A stretch of DNA of 64,000 nucleotides from assembly GCF_036347135.1 (NCBI RefSeq), contig NZ_CP108938.1, positions 7,130,001 through 7,194,000 on the forward strand, given 5' to 3'. The notes under the pieces were generated by a model. The model had not been told where the DNA came from and searched no databases. It worked only from the letters and a program-made list of their open reading frames with translations. This document shows, piece by piece, positions 55,430 through 63,141 of this stretch. Origin of the DNA: Streptomyces sp. NBC_00775 (GTDB taxonomy: Bacteria; Actinomycetota; Actinomycetes; Streptomycetales; Streptomycetaceae). A program made the position numbers and the translations under genes. Each line of letters opens with the position of its first letter. The stretch's first letter is position 1.

Positions 55430-57205
55430 GTGAACGACCGATACGACGGATACGCGGGCGGCGACCAGTACGAGCTCGTCGGCTACGACGAGTTCGGGCA
55501 GCCTGTGTACCGACAGGTGCCGCAGCAGCCTGCCCAGGGGTACGACCCCTACGGCGGCCAGCAGCAGGGCTACGGCTACGACCCGTACGCCACGGGTCAG
55601 CAGCAGCCTGTCCAGCCGTACGACACGGGCCAGCAGCCTCCTGTGTCGCCGTATGACACCGGTCAGCAGCGAACCGTGTCGCCCTATGACACCGGTCAGC
55701 AGCCCCGGGTCCCCTCCTACGACCCGTACGGCGCGGGCGCGCCCGGAGCCGCCGGGACCACCTCGACCGGGTACGACCCCTACGGGCAGACCGCGGGCAC
55801 GGCCGGTGCCGCGAGTACCGGTCAGCAGCCCCGGGTCGCCGAGCAGACCGCCTACATCCCGCAGCAGGCCGGACCCGCCGAGGGCGGCGAACCCCGCTCC
55901 GGTCAGCCCCGGGCCGACCGGGACTACCGCACCGAGCAGTTCGCCTTCGTCGAGGAGCAGGAGGCCGACTCCGAAGACGTCATCGACTGGCTGAAGTTCA
56001 CCGAGAACCGCACCGAGCGCCGCGAGGAGGCCAGGCGCCGTGCCCGCAGCCGGATCGTCGCCCTGGTCGTGGTGCTCGCCCTGGTCGCGGTCGGCGGCGT
56101 CGGCTACCTCTGGTACGCGGGCAAGCTGCCCGGCACGTCCTCGGCGAGCAAGTCCGGTACGAAGACCGCCGTGGGTGCCCAGAACCGCGACGTGATCGTC
56201 GTCCACCTGCACAACACGAAGGGCGGCGGCACCTCCACGGCGCTGCTCGTCGACAACACCACCACCAAGCAGGGCACCACCGTGCTGCTGCCCAACTCCC
56301 TTGCCCTGGCGGACGACAGCGGCTCGACGACCACGCTCGCCAAGTCCGTCGACGACGACGGCTCCTCGGGGACCCAGGACTCGATCGACACGGTGCTCGG
56401 TACCAACATTCAGGGCACCTGGCGCCTCGACACCCCCTACCTGAACAACCTCGTCGAACTCGTCGGCAACATCGACGTCACCACCAACGCCAATGTGCCG
56501 GACCCCAACTCCAAGAAGAAGGGCGATTCGCCCCTCGTGAAGAAGGGTGAGGACCAGACCCTCAGCGGCAAGATGGCGGTCGCCTACGCCACCTACCGGG
56601 CCTCCGGCGAGGCCCAGAACGCGCAGCTGGAGCGGTTCGGTCAGGTCATGCAGGGCGTGCTGCGCAAGCTGTCCTCCGACAAGCAGGCCGCGACCACCAC
56701 CGTGCAGACCCTGGCGCAGATCCTCGACCCGTCGCTGACCGACCAGGACCTCGGCGCCTTCCTCGCCAAGCTCGCCGACCTCGCCAAGGGCGGCGACTAC
56801 AAGACGGCGCTGCTGCCCGTGCAGCAGGACGGCACCCTGAGCGACAGCGCCAGCAACAGCGTGATCAAGGACGTGCTTGGCGGTACCGCGAAGAGCCCCG
56901 ACGCCAGCGCCGCCGTCCGCGTCGGGATCAAGAACGCCACCGGCAACAAGGCGGCCACCGAGCAGGCCCGCGTCGTCCTGGTCAACGGCGGCTACACCTT
57001 CCTCGACTCCGGTACGGCCGGCACCGCCCAGAGCGTGTCCCAGATCACCTACGCCGACGCCGCCAAGAAGAGCGACGCCGTCGAGGCCGCCAAGACCCTG
57101 GGCCTGCCCACCAGCTCGGTGAAGAAGGGCACGGTCACCTCCAACGCGGACGTGTCCGTGGTCCTCGGCCAGGACTACAAGGTGACCAGCAGCTCGACGG
57201 GGTGA
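55430..57205 (+). CDS. LCP-like protein with LytR C-terminal domain
   Basis: A 591-residue membrane protein. The first ~145 residues are a cytoplasmic low-complexity arm of GYDPYG, QPYDTGQQ and SPYDTGQQ repeats. One helix follows (about 205-228, IVALVVVLALVAVGGVGYLWY). The exported part has a divergent LytR-CpsA-Psr-like domain (DVIVVHLHNTKGGG, QDSIDTVLGTN, TPYLNNLVELVGNIDV) and a C-terminal LytR_C domain (VRVGIKNATGNKAATEQARV). The usual arginine cluster of active LCP phosphotransferases is not obvious, so the catalytic role is doubtful. The GTG at 55430 follows gagagggg and starts 19 nt after the nadD stop. Confidence 0.85.
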   Translation: MNDRYDGYAGGDQYELVGYDEFGQPVYRQVPQQPAQGYDPYGGQQQGYGYDPYATGQQQPVQPYDTGQQPPVSPYDTGQQRTVSPYDTGQQPRVPSYDPYGAGAPGAAGTTSTGYDPYGQTAGTAGAASTGQQPRVAEQTAYIPQQAGPAEGGEPRSGQPRADRDYRTEQFAFVEEQEADSEDVIDWLKFTENRTERREEARRRARSRIVALVVVLALVAVGGVGYLWYAGKLPGTSSASKSGTKTAVGAQNRDVIVVHLHNTKGGGTSTALLVDNTTTKQGTTVLLPNSLALADDSGSTTTLAKSVDDDGSSGTQDSIDTVLGTNIQGTWRLDTPYLNNLVELVGNIDVTTNANVPDPNSKKKGDSPLVKKGEDQTLSGKMAVAYATYRASGEAQNAQLERFGQVMQGVLRKLSSDKQAATTTVQTLAQILDPSLTDQDLGAFLAKLADLAKGGDYKTALLPVQQDGTLSDSASNSVIKDVLGGTAKSPDASAAVRVGIKNATGNKAATEQARVVLVNGGYTFLDSGTAGTAQSVSQITYADAAKKSDAVEAAKTLGLPTSSVKKGTVTSNADVSVVLGQDYKVTSSSTG

Positions 57206-57381
57206 CGGACGCCACGTCCCGGGGCGGATCGACGGCTCGCCCCGGGTGGCTGGCGGCCCGCCACGGTGATCGACGGCCCGTCCCGGGGGCGCCCGGGGCA
57301 GGGCAAAGGAAACGCGTGGGGTGTCGTCGGCGGTCCGTGAGACCCTTGAGTCATTACTGACCGCCGACGGAAAGCCGCGTA

Positions 57382-57825
57382 GTGACCGCCACGGACCGCT
57401 CCATCGAGCTCATCACCGCCGCCGCACAGGCGGCCGCCGACAAGCTCGCGCACGACATCATCGCCTACGACGTCAGCGATGTGCTCTCCATCACCGACGC
57501 CTTCCTGCTGGCGTCGGCGCCCAACGACCGCCAGGTCAAGTCGATCGTCGACGAGATCGAGGAGCGCCTGAACAAGGAGCTCGGCGTCAAGCCGGTGCGC
57601 CGCGAGGGCGACCGCGAGGCCCGCTGGGTGCTGCTCGACTACGTCGACATCGTGGTGCACGTGCAGCACAGCGAGGAGCGTGTCTTCTACGCCCTGGAGC
57701 GGCTCTGGAAGGACTGCCCGGAGCTGGAGCTGCCCGCCGACGCCAAGGCGACCCGCGGCAAGGCCGCCGAGCACGCCAAGTTCCAGGCCGAGGAGGACTC
57801 CGCCGAACTGGGGGAGCTGCGGTGA
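57382..57825 (+). CDS. rsfS: ribosomal silencing factor RsfS
   Basis: A 147-residue protein that binds L14 on the 50S subunit and blocks subunit joining when nutrients are low. The family pattern is clear: AAADKLAHDIIAYDVSDVL, FLLASAPNDRQVKSIVDEIE, RREGDREARWVLLDYVDIVV and VFYALERLWKDCPE. The GTG at 57382 gives the right N-terminus. The stop overlaps the next start by 4 nt (GTGA), so the phosphatase is translated with it. The nadD-LCP-rsfS-phosphatase order is conserved in actinobacteria. Confidence 0.96.
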   Translation: MTATDRSIELITAAAQAAADKLAHDIIAYDVSDVLSITDAFLLASAPNDRQVKSIVDEIEERLNKELGVKPVRREGDREARWVLLDYVDIVVHVQHSEERVFYALERLWKDCPELELPADAKATRGKAAEHAKFQAEEDSAELGELR

Positions 57826-58484
57826 CCGCCGAGGCCGGGAAGAAGCCGGGCCGGGGCCGCCGCGTCATCCTCTGGCGGCACGGCCAGACCTCCTGGAACG
57901 TGGAGCGCCGCTTCCAGGGCTCCACGGACGTCGAGCTCACCGAGACGGGCGTGGGCCAGGCCCGCCGCGCCGCCCGGCTGCTCGCCTCGCTGAAGCCCAA
58001 CGCGATCGTCGCCTCGGACCTCAAGCGGGCCGCCAACACGGCCGCCGAGCTGTCCGCCCTCACCGACCTCGACGTCACCCACGACGAGGGCCTGCGCGAG
58101 ACCTACGCCGGCGTCTGGCAGGGGCTGACGCACGAGGAGATCATCGCCCGGCACGGCGACGAGTACTCCGCCTGGAAGCGCGGTGAGCCGGTGCGGCGGG
58201 GCGGGGGCGAACTGGAGAGCGAGGTCGCCGACCGCGCCGCCCCCGTGGTGCTGCGGCACGCGGACAAGCTCCCCGAGGACGGCACCCTCGTGGTCGTCAG
58301 CCACGGCGGCACGATCCGCACCACCATCGGCCGTCTCCTCGGCCTGGAGTCCCAGCACTGGGAGAGCCTCGGCGGCCTCTCCAACTGCTGCTGGTCCGTC
58401 CTCGGAGAGGGCGCTCGAGGCTGGCGACTCCTGGAGCACAACGCCGGCACTCTGCCGGAGCCGGTGCTCGGCGACGACGACTGA
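57822..58484 (+). CDS. histidine phosphatase family protein (phosphoglycerate mutase-like)
   Basis: A 220-residue enzyme. The phosphohistidine motif is ILWRHGQTSWNVERRFQG, and the second catalytic histidine lies in VVVSHGGTIRTTIG. ETYAGVWQGLTHEEI supplies the acid residue. In mycobacteria the gene in the same place next to rsfS encodes glucosyl-3-phosphoglycerate phosphatase; that function is possible here but not shown by the sequence. GTG start at 57822, overlapping rsfS by 4 nt. Confidence 0.92.
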   Translation: MTAEAGKKPGRGRRVILWRHGQTSWNVERRFQGSTDVELTETGVGQARRAARLLASLKPNAIVASDLKRAANTAAELSALTDLDVTHDEGLRETYAGVWQGLTHEEIIARHGDEYSAWKRGEPVRRGGGELESEVADRAAPVVLRHADKLPEDGTLVVVSHGGTIRTTIGRLLGLESQHWESLGGLSNCCWSVLGEGARGWRLLEHNAGTLPEPVLGDDD

Positions 58485-58622
58485 GCGGTGCCGAGCCGGT
58501 GCCGAGCGGCGCCGGTCGGCCCCCTGTCCGGTCCCGCGGGCCCGTCAGGACCGGATTTCACTTTCCGGCTGGTCGCAGGCTAAAGTTCTTCTTGTTCGCC
58601 CCGCAGGGCGGGAAGAACGCAA

Positions 58623-58695
58623 GGGGCTATAGCTCAGTTGGTAGAGCGCCTGCATGGCATGCAGGAGGTCAGGAGTTCAATTCTCCTTAGCTCCA
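58623..58695 (+). tRNA. tRNA-Ala (GGC), copy 1
   Basis: A 73-nt cloverleaf with acceptor stem ggggcta/tagctcc, D arm gctcagttggtagagc, anticodon stem cctgc/gcagg with loop atggcat (anticodon GGC, alanine), T arm aggagttcaattctcct and discriminator A. The CCA end is not encoded. A candidate -10 (taaagt, 58581) lies upstream. A terminator follows at 58736. Confidence 0.97.
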
Positions 58696-58735
58696 CAGAT
58701 TGACTCTCTTGAGTTGTCAAAGATCAGTGGTGAAG

Positions 58736-58766
58736 ATCCCGTTCCCCTCAGGGGAGCGGGATTTTT
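58736..58766 (+). terminator. T-tailed terminator after tRNA-Ala copy 1
   Basis: A 12-bp stem with one G-U pair (58736-58747 atcccgttcccc with 58751-58762), a 3-nt loop and a TTTTT tail. It overlaps the last codons of the convergent regulator gene. Confidence 0.88.
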
Positions 58767-59659
58767 CGTGTCCCTGCGACCGCCTGAGCATGTGTCGGTG
58801 GCCACAACCGCTCCCGCCGGTCCCGAAGAAGAGCCAGCGCCCGTCTCGCCTCCTCATCGGCCGGTGTGTACGCCACGATCCGGCACTCCGCCATCCCGTC
58901 GACGGACAGCGACACCGAGGTCATCCGCATCTCGCCCGCCGCCTCGTGCCGGAACGTCTTCACGCGCGGTCCCGGCGGCAGGACGTTCCCGCCCGCCCAC
59001 AGCTCGGCGAAGCGCGGGCTGGCGGCCGACAGCCTGCGTATGAACTCCTCCCAGGCCGGCTCGCCGACATGTCTGCCGTACGAGGACCGCAGCGTCGCCA
59101 CCATCAAGGGCAGTTCGGAGTCCCGGAACACCACGGGGCAGCTGGGCTCGGGCACGGTGAACAGCGTCCACAGCACGTTGGGAATGCCGATGTCGAGGGT
59201 CTGCGGCACGAAGAACAGGTCGCGGAAAGGGGGGTTGGTGGCGAGGATGTCGTACCGCGAGTTGTAGACCGCGGCCGGACGCGGGTCGAGGGTGTCGATG
59301 ATGCCCTGGATCTCGTCGTCCACCGTCTGCGCGGGGAGCTGGGAATCGGGCTCGTAGGGCACCTCGGCCAGGTGATACAGGTGCTCGCGCTCGGTCTGGT
59401 CGAGCCGCAGCGTGCGCGCCACCGCGTCCAGCACCTGAGGCGAGGCGTTGATCGGGCGCCCCTGCTCGAGCCAGGTGTACCAGGTGACGCCTACGCCGGA
59501 GAGCTGCGCGACCTCCTCGCGGCGCAATCCCGGCGTGCGGCGTCGTAAGCCCGGTGGCATTCCCACGTCGGCGGGTGTCACCCGCGCCCGCCTGCTGCGC
59601 AGGAAAGCGGTCAGCTCCGGCCGGCGGCGCTGTGTCCTGTTCACCGGCTTCGTGTTCAT
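58748..59659 (-). CDS. helix-turn-helix regulator with MmyB-like ligand-binding domain
   Basis: A protein of 303 residues from the ATG at 59659 (310 from the GTG at 59680). The N-terminal XRE helix-turn-helix is RRRTPGLRREEVAQLSGVGV followed by TWYTWLEQGR. The C-terminal ~180 residues match the PAS-like MmyB domain (GIIDTLDPRPAAVYNSRYDI, EEFIRRLSAASPRFAELW, HEAAGEMRMTSVSLSVDG), thought to bind a fatty-acid-like ligand. Regulators of this family usually control the gene next to them in opposite orientation, here the MFS exporter. The intergenic region of about 120 bp should carry the operator. Confidence 0.88.
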   Translation of the reverse strand: MNTKPVNRTQRRRPELTAFLRSRRARVTPADVGMPPGLRRRTPGLRREEVAQLSGVGVTWYTWLEQGRPINASPQVLDAVARTLRLDQTEREHLYHLAEVPYEPDSQLPAQTVDDEIQGIIDTLDPRPAAVYNSRYDILATNPPFRDLFFVPQTLDIGIPNVLWTLFTVPEPSCPVVFRDSELPLMVATLRSSYGRHVGEPAWEEFIRRLSAASPRFAELWAGGNVLPPGPRVKTFRHEAAGEMRMTSVSLSVDGMAECRIVAYTPADEEARRALALLRDRRERLWPPTHAQAVAGTRKIPLP

Positions 59660-59778
59660 CGGCTTCACATCCCCCGTCACTCATCGTGCGCGCCGAACCC
59701 GTCCGCTGCCAGGTGCTGTCAGTACCAGCATCGGCGGGCTCTCGTTACCCGTATCCGGCCGGCATCACGCTCGATCGC

Positions 59779-61248
59779 ATGACGACGACAACCCCCGCGG
59801 GAACAGGTCCCGCACGCGGTCCAAGTCCTGAGACCAGTAAAGACCCCGGCACTGACAATCGGCCCGGACGGCTGCTCGCGGTCGTGCTCGCGGGCCAGTT
59901 CATGGCATTGCTCGACGTCTTCATCGTGAACGTCGCGGTGCCCACGATCGGTTCCGAACTCCACGCGTCCGGCGCCGGACTGCAGCTGGTGGTCGCCGGA
60001 TACTCCATCTCGTACGCCGTGCTGCTGATCACCGGAGCGCGGCTGGGTGACCGGCTCGGCCACCGACGGGTCTATCTGGCCGGCCTCGCGCTGTTCACCG
60101 CGGCCTCGCTGGCCTGTGGACTCGCCCGGGGAACAGGGGAGTTGATCGCCTTCCGGCTGGTCCAGGGCGCCGGATCGGCCGTGATGATCCCGCAGGTGCT
60201 CAGCCTGATCCAGCGCAACTTCACCGGCGAGGCACGGGCCCGCGCCCTCGGCGCCTACTCGGCCGTCCTCGCCACCGGCGCCGCGGCCGGACAGGTGCTG
60301 GGCGGCGTCCTGGTCAGCGCCGACCTGTTCGGCACCGGCTGGCGGCCGGTGTTCCTGGTGAACGTGCCGGTGGGCGTCGTACTCATGGCCGTCGGCCGCC
60401 GGGTACTGCCGCGGGACGACGTACACGCCCTTGAGCGCTCGCGCGGTCTCGACCTGCCCGGGCTCGTTCTGCTCGCCGCCGCCGTCTCCCTCTTCACCGT
60501 GCCGCTCGTGCTCGGGCAGGAGGAGGACTGGCCGCTGTGGTCCTGGCTGTCGCTGGGTGCGGCCGCGGTGTTCTTCGTCGCGTTCTGTCTGTACGAGTCC
60601 CGGCTGGCCCGGCGGGGCGGGGCGCCGCTGATCGCGCCGAGGGTGCTGCGCCACCCTGGCATCGGCCTCGCGGTCTTCCGGCTGCTGGCCGTGATGGCGG
60701 TCAACGCGGGATTCCTGTTCGCGCTCACGCTGCATGTCCAAGGCGGCCTCGGCTACAGCGCCCTGCGCGCGGGACTCACCTTCGCGCCGACCGCGGTGGT
60801 CTTCGGCCTGGTCGGTCTGACCTGGCGCAACTGGCCCGCCACCTGGCAACGGGCCTTGATACCGGCCGGGTTCATGATCGCCGCCGTCTCGGTGGCCGGC
60901 GTCGGACGCGTACTGAAGGACGGAGGGGACGGCGGCCTGTGGCTCTACGTCGCGTTCGCGGGTGTCGGCGCGGGCCTCGCGCTCGGTTTCAGTCCCACGC
61001 TCGCCAAGGCCCTGGCCACGGTGCGGCCCGAGGACGCGGCGGATGCCAGTGGGCTGCTCGTCACGGTCACCCAGCTCGGTCAGCTGATCGGTGTCGCGGC
61101 CTTCGGCACACTCTTCTTGAACCGGCTTGAGTCACTTGGGGCCCCGGGGGCGTATACCTCTGCGGACGCGCTCCTCGCGTGCACGTATGCGCTGGCCGCG
61201 ACGGCCACGCTGGGTGCCGTGTCCGGACTGGTACGAAGGCGTCGCTGA
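59779..61248 (+). CDS. MFS transporter, DHA2-type drug exporter
   Basis: A 489-residue membrane protein with about 14 helices, typical of the DHA2 drug:H+ antiporters. Helix 1 contains MALLDVFIVNVAVPTIGSEL, motif A is GARLGDRLGHRRVYLAG and motif C lies in VLATGAAAGQVLGGVLV. The last membrane helix ends in the basic tail LVRRRR. The ATG at 59779 is the first sensible start. It is divergent from the MmyB-type regulator, which probably represses it until a toxic ligand appears. Confidence 0.92.
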   Translation: MTTTTPAGTGPARGPSPETSKDPGTDNRPGRLLAVVLAGQFMALLDVFIVNVAVPTIGSELHASGAGLQLVVAGYSISYAVLLITGARLGDRLGHRRVYLAGLALFTAASLACGLARGTGELIAFRLVQGAGSAVMIPQVLSLIQRNFTGEARARALGAYSAVLATGAAAGQVLGGVLVSADLFGTGWRPVFLVNVPVGVVLMAVGRRVLPRDDVHALERSRGLDLPGLVLLAAAVSLFTVPLVLGQEEDWPLWSWLSLGAAAVFFVAFCLYESRLARRGGAPLIAPRVLRHPGIGLAVFRLLAVMAVNAGFLFALTLHVQGGLGYSALRAGLTFAPTAVVFGLVGLTWRNWPATWQRALIPAGFMIAAVSVAGVGRVLKDGGDGGLWLYVAFAGVGAGLALGFSPTLAKALATVRPEDAADASGLLVTVTQLGQLIGVAAFGTLFLNRLESLGAPGAYTSADALLACTYALAATATLGAVSGLVRRRR

Positions 61249-61317
61249 CCGTATTGCTCCGGCCGTGGCAGAATCAAACGGCCGGAAGGGGGCGCGGCCC
61301 GACGGGAGGGAGAAGCG

Positions 61318-61491
61318 ATGCCTGCGAGCATCCTCGAGGAGGTCCATGATCGCCTCGAAGTGGCACCGAAACGGAAGAAAGCCACTCTTCTCAACTGCCC
61401 TTCCTGCGGATCGGTCCACGTCGCCCAGGTCCTCGGTGACAACGGTGGGATCTCCTACGTGTGCACGGCCTGCGGCCACAGCTGGAGCTGA
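61318..61491 (+). CDS. small zinc-ribbon protein 1
   Basis: A 57-residue protein. After a basic helix (EVAPKRKKATLL) come two CxxC pairs, NCPSCGS and VCTACGH, about 30 residues apart, the pattern of a zinc ribbon. The ATG at 61318 follows gggaggga. The next zinc-ribbon gene starts 3 nt after its stop, so the pair is one unit. Function unknown; nucleic-acid binding or a structural role are equally possible. Confidence 0.78.
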   Translation: MPASILEEVHDRLEVAPKRKKATLLNCPSCGSVHVAQVLGDNGGISYVCTACGHSWS

Positions 61492-61494
61492 TCG

Positions 61495-61728
61495 ATGGGT
61501 GCACACAGGCGGAAGTGCGATTGGTGCGGCAGTGGTACGCCAATCGTCCGCGACATGGAACCGGTCAACCACGACTACCAGTACTGGTGCGAGGAGTGCG
61601 CGCGGGCGCTGATCATAAAAGGCGACCCCATCGAGACGTACCGCGAGCTGGAGGGCGAGCCGATCTACGGGCGGCTCCTCGACGAGCACTGCACGCTCAA
61701 ACGGTTCTACTCGTTCGCCACAGCCTGA
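61495..61728 (+). CDS. small zinc-ribbon protein 2
   Basis: A 77-residue protein with CDWCGS near the start and CEECAR about 25 residues later, again a four-cysteine zinc site, followed by an acidic helical tail (DPIETYRELEGEPIYGRLLD). The ATG at 61495 is directly downstream of the first zinc-ribbon gene. The last 32 nt overlap the convergent glycosyltransferase gene. I do not recognise the family. Confidence 0.78.
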   Translation: MGAHRRKCDWCGSGTPIVRDMEPVNHDYQYWCEECARALIIKGDPIETYRELEGEPIYGRLLDEHCTLKRFYSFATA

Positions 61729-62893
61729 CCCCGATCAGGGTCAGGAACGCCAGACCGGCTGCCACGTAGAGGGCCGACAACGTCAACTCGCCGCCCGTCT
61801 GGTGCAGTTCGAGCCTGCCCGGCCCATGTGGCACCCACCACAGCGCGTACGTGCAGAAGGCCAGGGCGGTGCAGACGGCGGCCGTCCGGTTCGTCGTCGC
61901 GAGGACCAGGACCATGGGCACGCACCACACCCAGTGGTGCGACCACGACACGGGACTCACCAGCAGCGCTGTCACCGCGCAGGCGACCGTCGCCCAGTCC
62001 CGCCGCCCGCGCAGCTCGGCGGCCACGGCGACCGCCAGGCCCGCGGCGCCCGCCAAGGCCGCCGCCGCGATCCACCGGGTGCCGGGCTCCGTGGTGTGCA
62101 GCAGCCGGGCCAGGACGCCGCGCAGCGACTGGTTCGCGGTGTCCTCGACGAGCCCGACCCGACCGGCCTCGAAGACCATGCGCGTCCAGAAGCGCCAGGA
62201 GTCGTGCGGCAGGACGGCGGCCGCCAGCAGCGTCGCCCCGGCGAACGCGACGGCGGCCCCGCGCGCGTGCCGCAGCCACCGCCCTCCGGAGCCCCGCCTT
62301 GTGTGCTCCACGACACCGGCGACCAGGAGGAACACCGCGAAGAGTGCGGGCGTCAGCTTGATCGCCGCGGCGATTCCGATGCCCACACCGGCGCAGCGAT
62401 GTCCGGGCCGCCGTGACAGGTCCCACAGCACCAGGACGGCCAGCAGCAGATTGACCTGGCCGTACCGCAGTGTCGTCCAGACCGGTTCGCACCACACGGC
62501 GGCCGCCGCGATCCACCAGACGCACTCCACGCGCGCGTGGCCCACGAGGCGCAGCGAGAGGGTCACGAACACCACAAGAAGGGCCAGGTTTCCGGCCGTC
62601 GCCAGTGTGCGCATGCCCGCCGTGTCCAGCAGCGTCAGTGGTGTGAACAGCAGCGCCGCGAACGGCGGGTACGTGGTGGGCAGATGGGCCTCGGTCGTGC
62701 GCAGCGCGTAGAGGTCACCGCCCGCGCGGACCGTCTCACCCTCCGCGCGGTACACCATCAGGTCGATCATCGACACGTGTGCGGCCCGCTGCGCGCACCA
62801 GAAGGCCGCGAACGACAGCAGGCACACCCCCAGGGCGACGGGCGCACGGCGGCGGACACGGGGGAGCGCGATCACGGTCACGAAGGCCGACAC
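61697..62893 (-). CDS. GT87 family (DUF2029) polyprenyl-dependent mannosyltransferase-like protein
   Basis: A 398-residue membrane protein with about ten helices. MIDLMVYRAEGETVRAGGDL and YALRTTEAHLPTTYPPFAAL hold the family's early acidic and TYPPF motifs; RYGQVNLLLAVLVLWDLSRR and GIAAAIKLTPALFAVFLL are the other hallmarks. These enzymes use polyprenyl-phospho-mannose to extend lipoglycans outside the membrane. I start it at the GTG at 62893 (VSAFVTVIALPRV); the frame is open to 63052, but that part crosses the tRNA-Ala gene and cannot be coding. Confidence 0.87.
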   Translation of the reverse strand: MSAFVTVIALPRVRRRAPVALGVCLLSFAAFWCAQRAAHVSMIDLMVYRAEGETVRAGGDLYALRTTEAHLPTTYPPFAALLFTPLTLLDTAGMRTLATAGNLALLVVFVTLSLRLVGHARVECVWWIAAAAVWCEPVWTTLRYGQVNLLLAVLVLWDLSRRPGHRCAGVGIGIAAAIKLTPALFAVFLLVAGVVEHTRRGSGGRWLRHARGAAVAFAGATLLAAAVLPHDSWRFWTRMVFEAGRVGLVEDTANQSLRGVLARLLHTTEPGTRWIAAAALAGAAGLAVAVAAELRGRRDWATVACAVTALLVSPVSWSHHWVWCVPMVLVLATTNRTAAVCTALAFCTYALWWVPHGPGRLELHQTGGELTLSALYVAAGLAFLTLIGVRLWRTSRTV

Positions 62894-62925
62894 TAGCCCC
62901 CGAATCCGTACAGAAGGGAAACGAT

Positions 62926-62954
62926 TTGGTGGTGCACCCGGGGGACCGTGTAAT
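62926..62954 (+). promoter_or_regulatory. promoter of tRNA-Ala copy 2
   Basis: TTGGTG (62926-62931) and TGTAAT (62949-62954) with a 17-bp spacer resemble a HrdB promoter and point to a start about 60 nt before the mature tRNA. Confidence 0.55.
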
Positions 62955-63019
62955 GTTGGCGTCGCCGCCGGGGAAACCGGGCGACACGGTCGATATGCGG
63001 CTTCGCCGCATGGCCACAA

Positions 63020-63092
63020 GGGGCTATAGCTCAGTTGGTAGAGCGCCTGCATGGCATGCAGGAGGTCAGGAGTTCAATTCTCCTTAGCTCCA
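63020..63092 (+). tRNA. tRNA-Ala (GGC), copy 2
   Basis: Identical over all 73 nt to the gene at 58623, with the same GGC anticodon. The identity extends to a few flanking bases (aa before, caga after). A hairpin follows. Confidence 0.97.
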
Positions 63093-63102
63093 CAGACGTT
63101 GA

Positions 63103-63133
63103 AAGCGGGCCACCCGATCAGGGTGGCCCGCTT
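63103..63133. terminator. bidirectional terminator between tRNA-Ala copy 2 and the convergent gene
   Basis: A perfect 13-bp stem (63103-63115 aagcgggccaccc with 63121-63133) and a 5-nt loop gatca. It lies between the tRNA and the minus-strand stop at 63142. Confidence 0.85.
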
Positions 63134-63141
63134 CTTCGTGT

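Noticed and set aside
62894..63052. N-terminal extension of the GT87 protein
   Set aside because: Those codons are antisense to the tRNA-Ala gene and its promoter.
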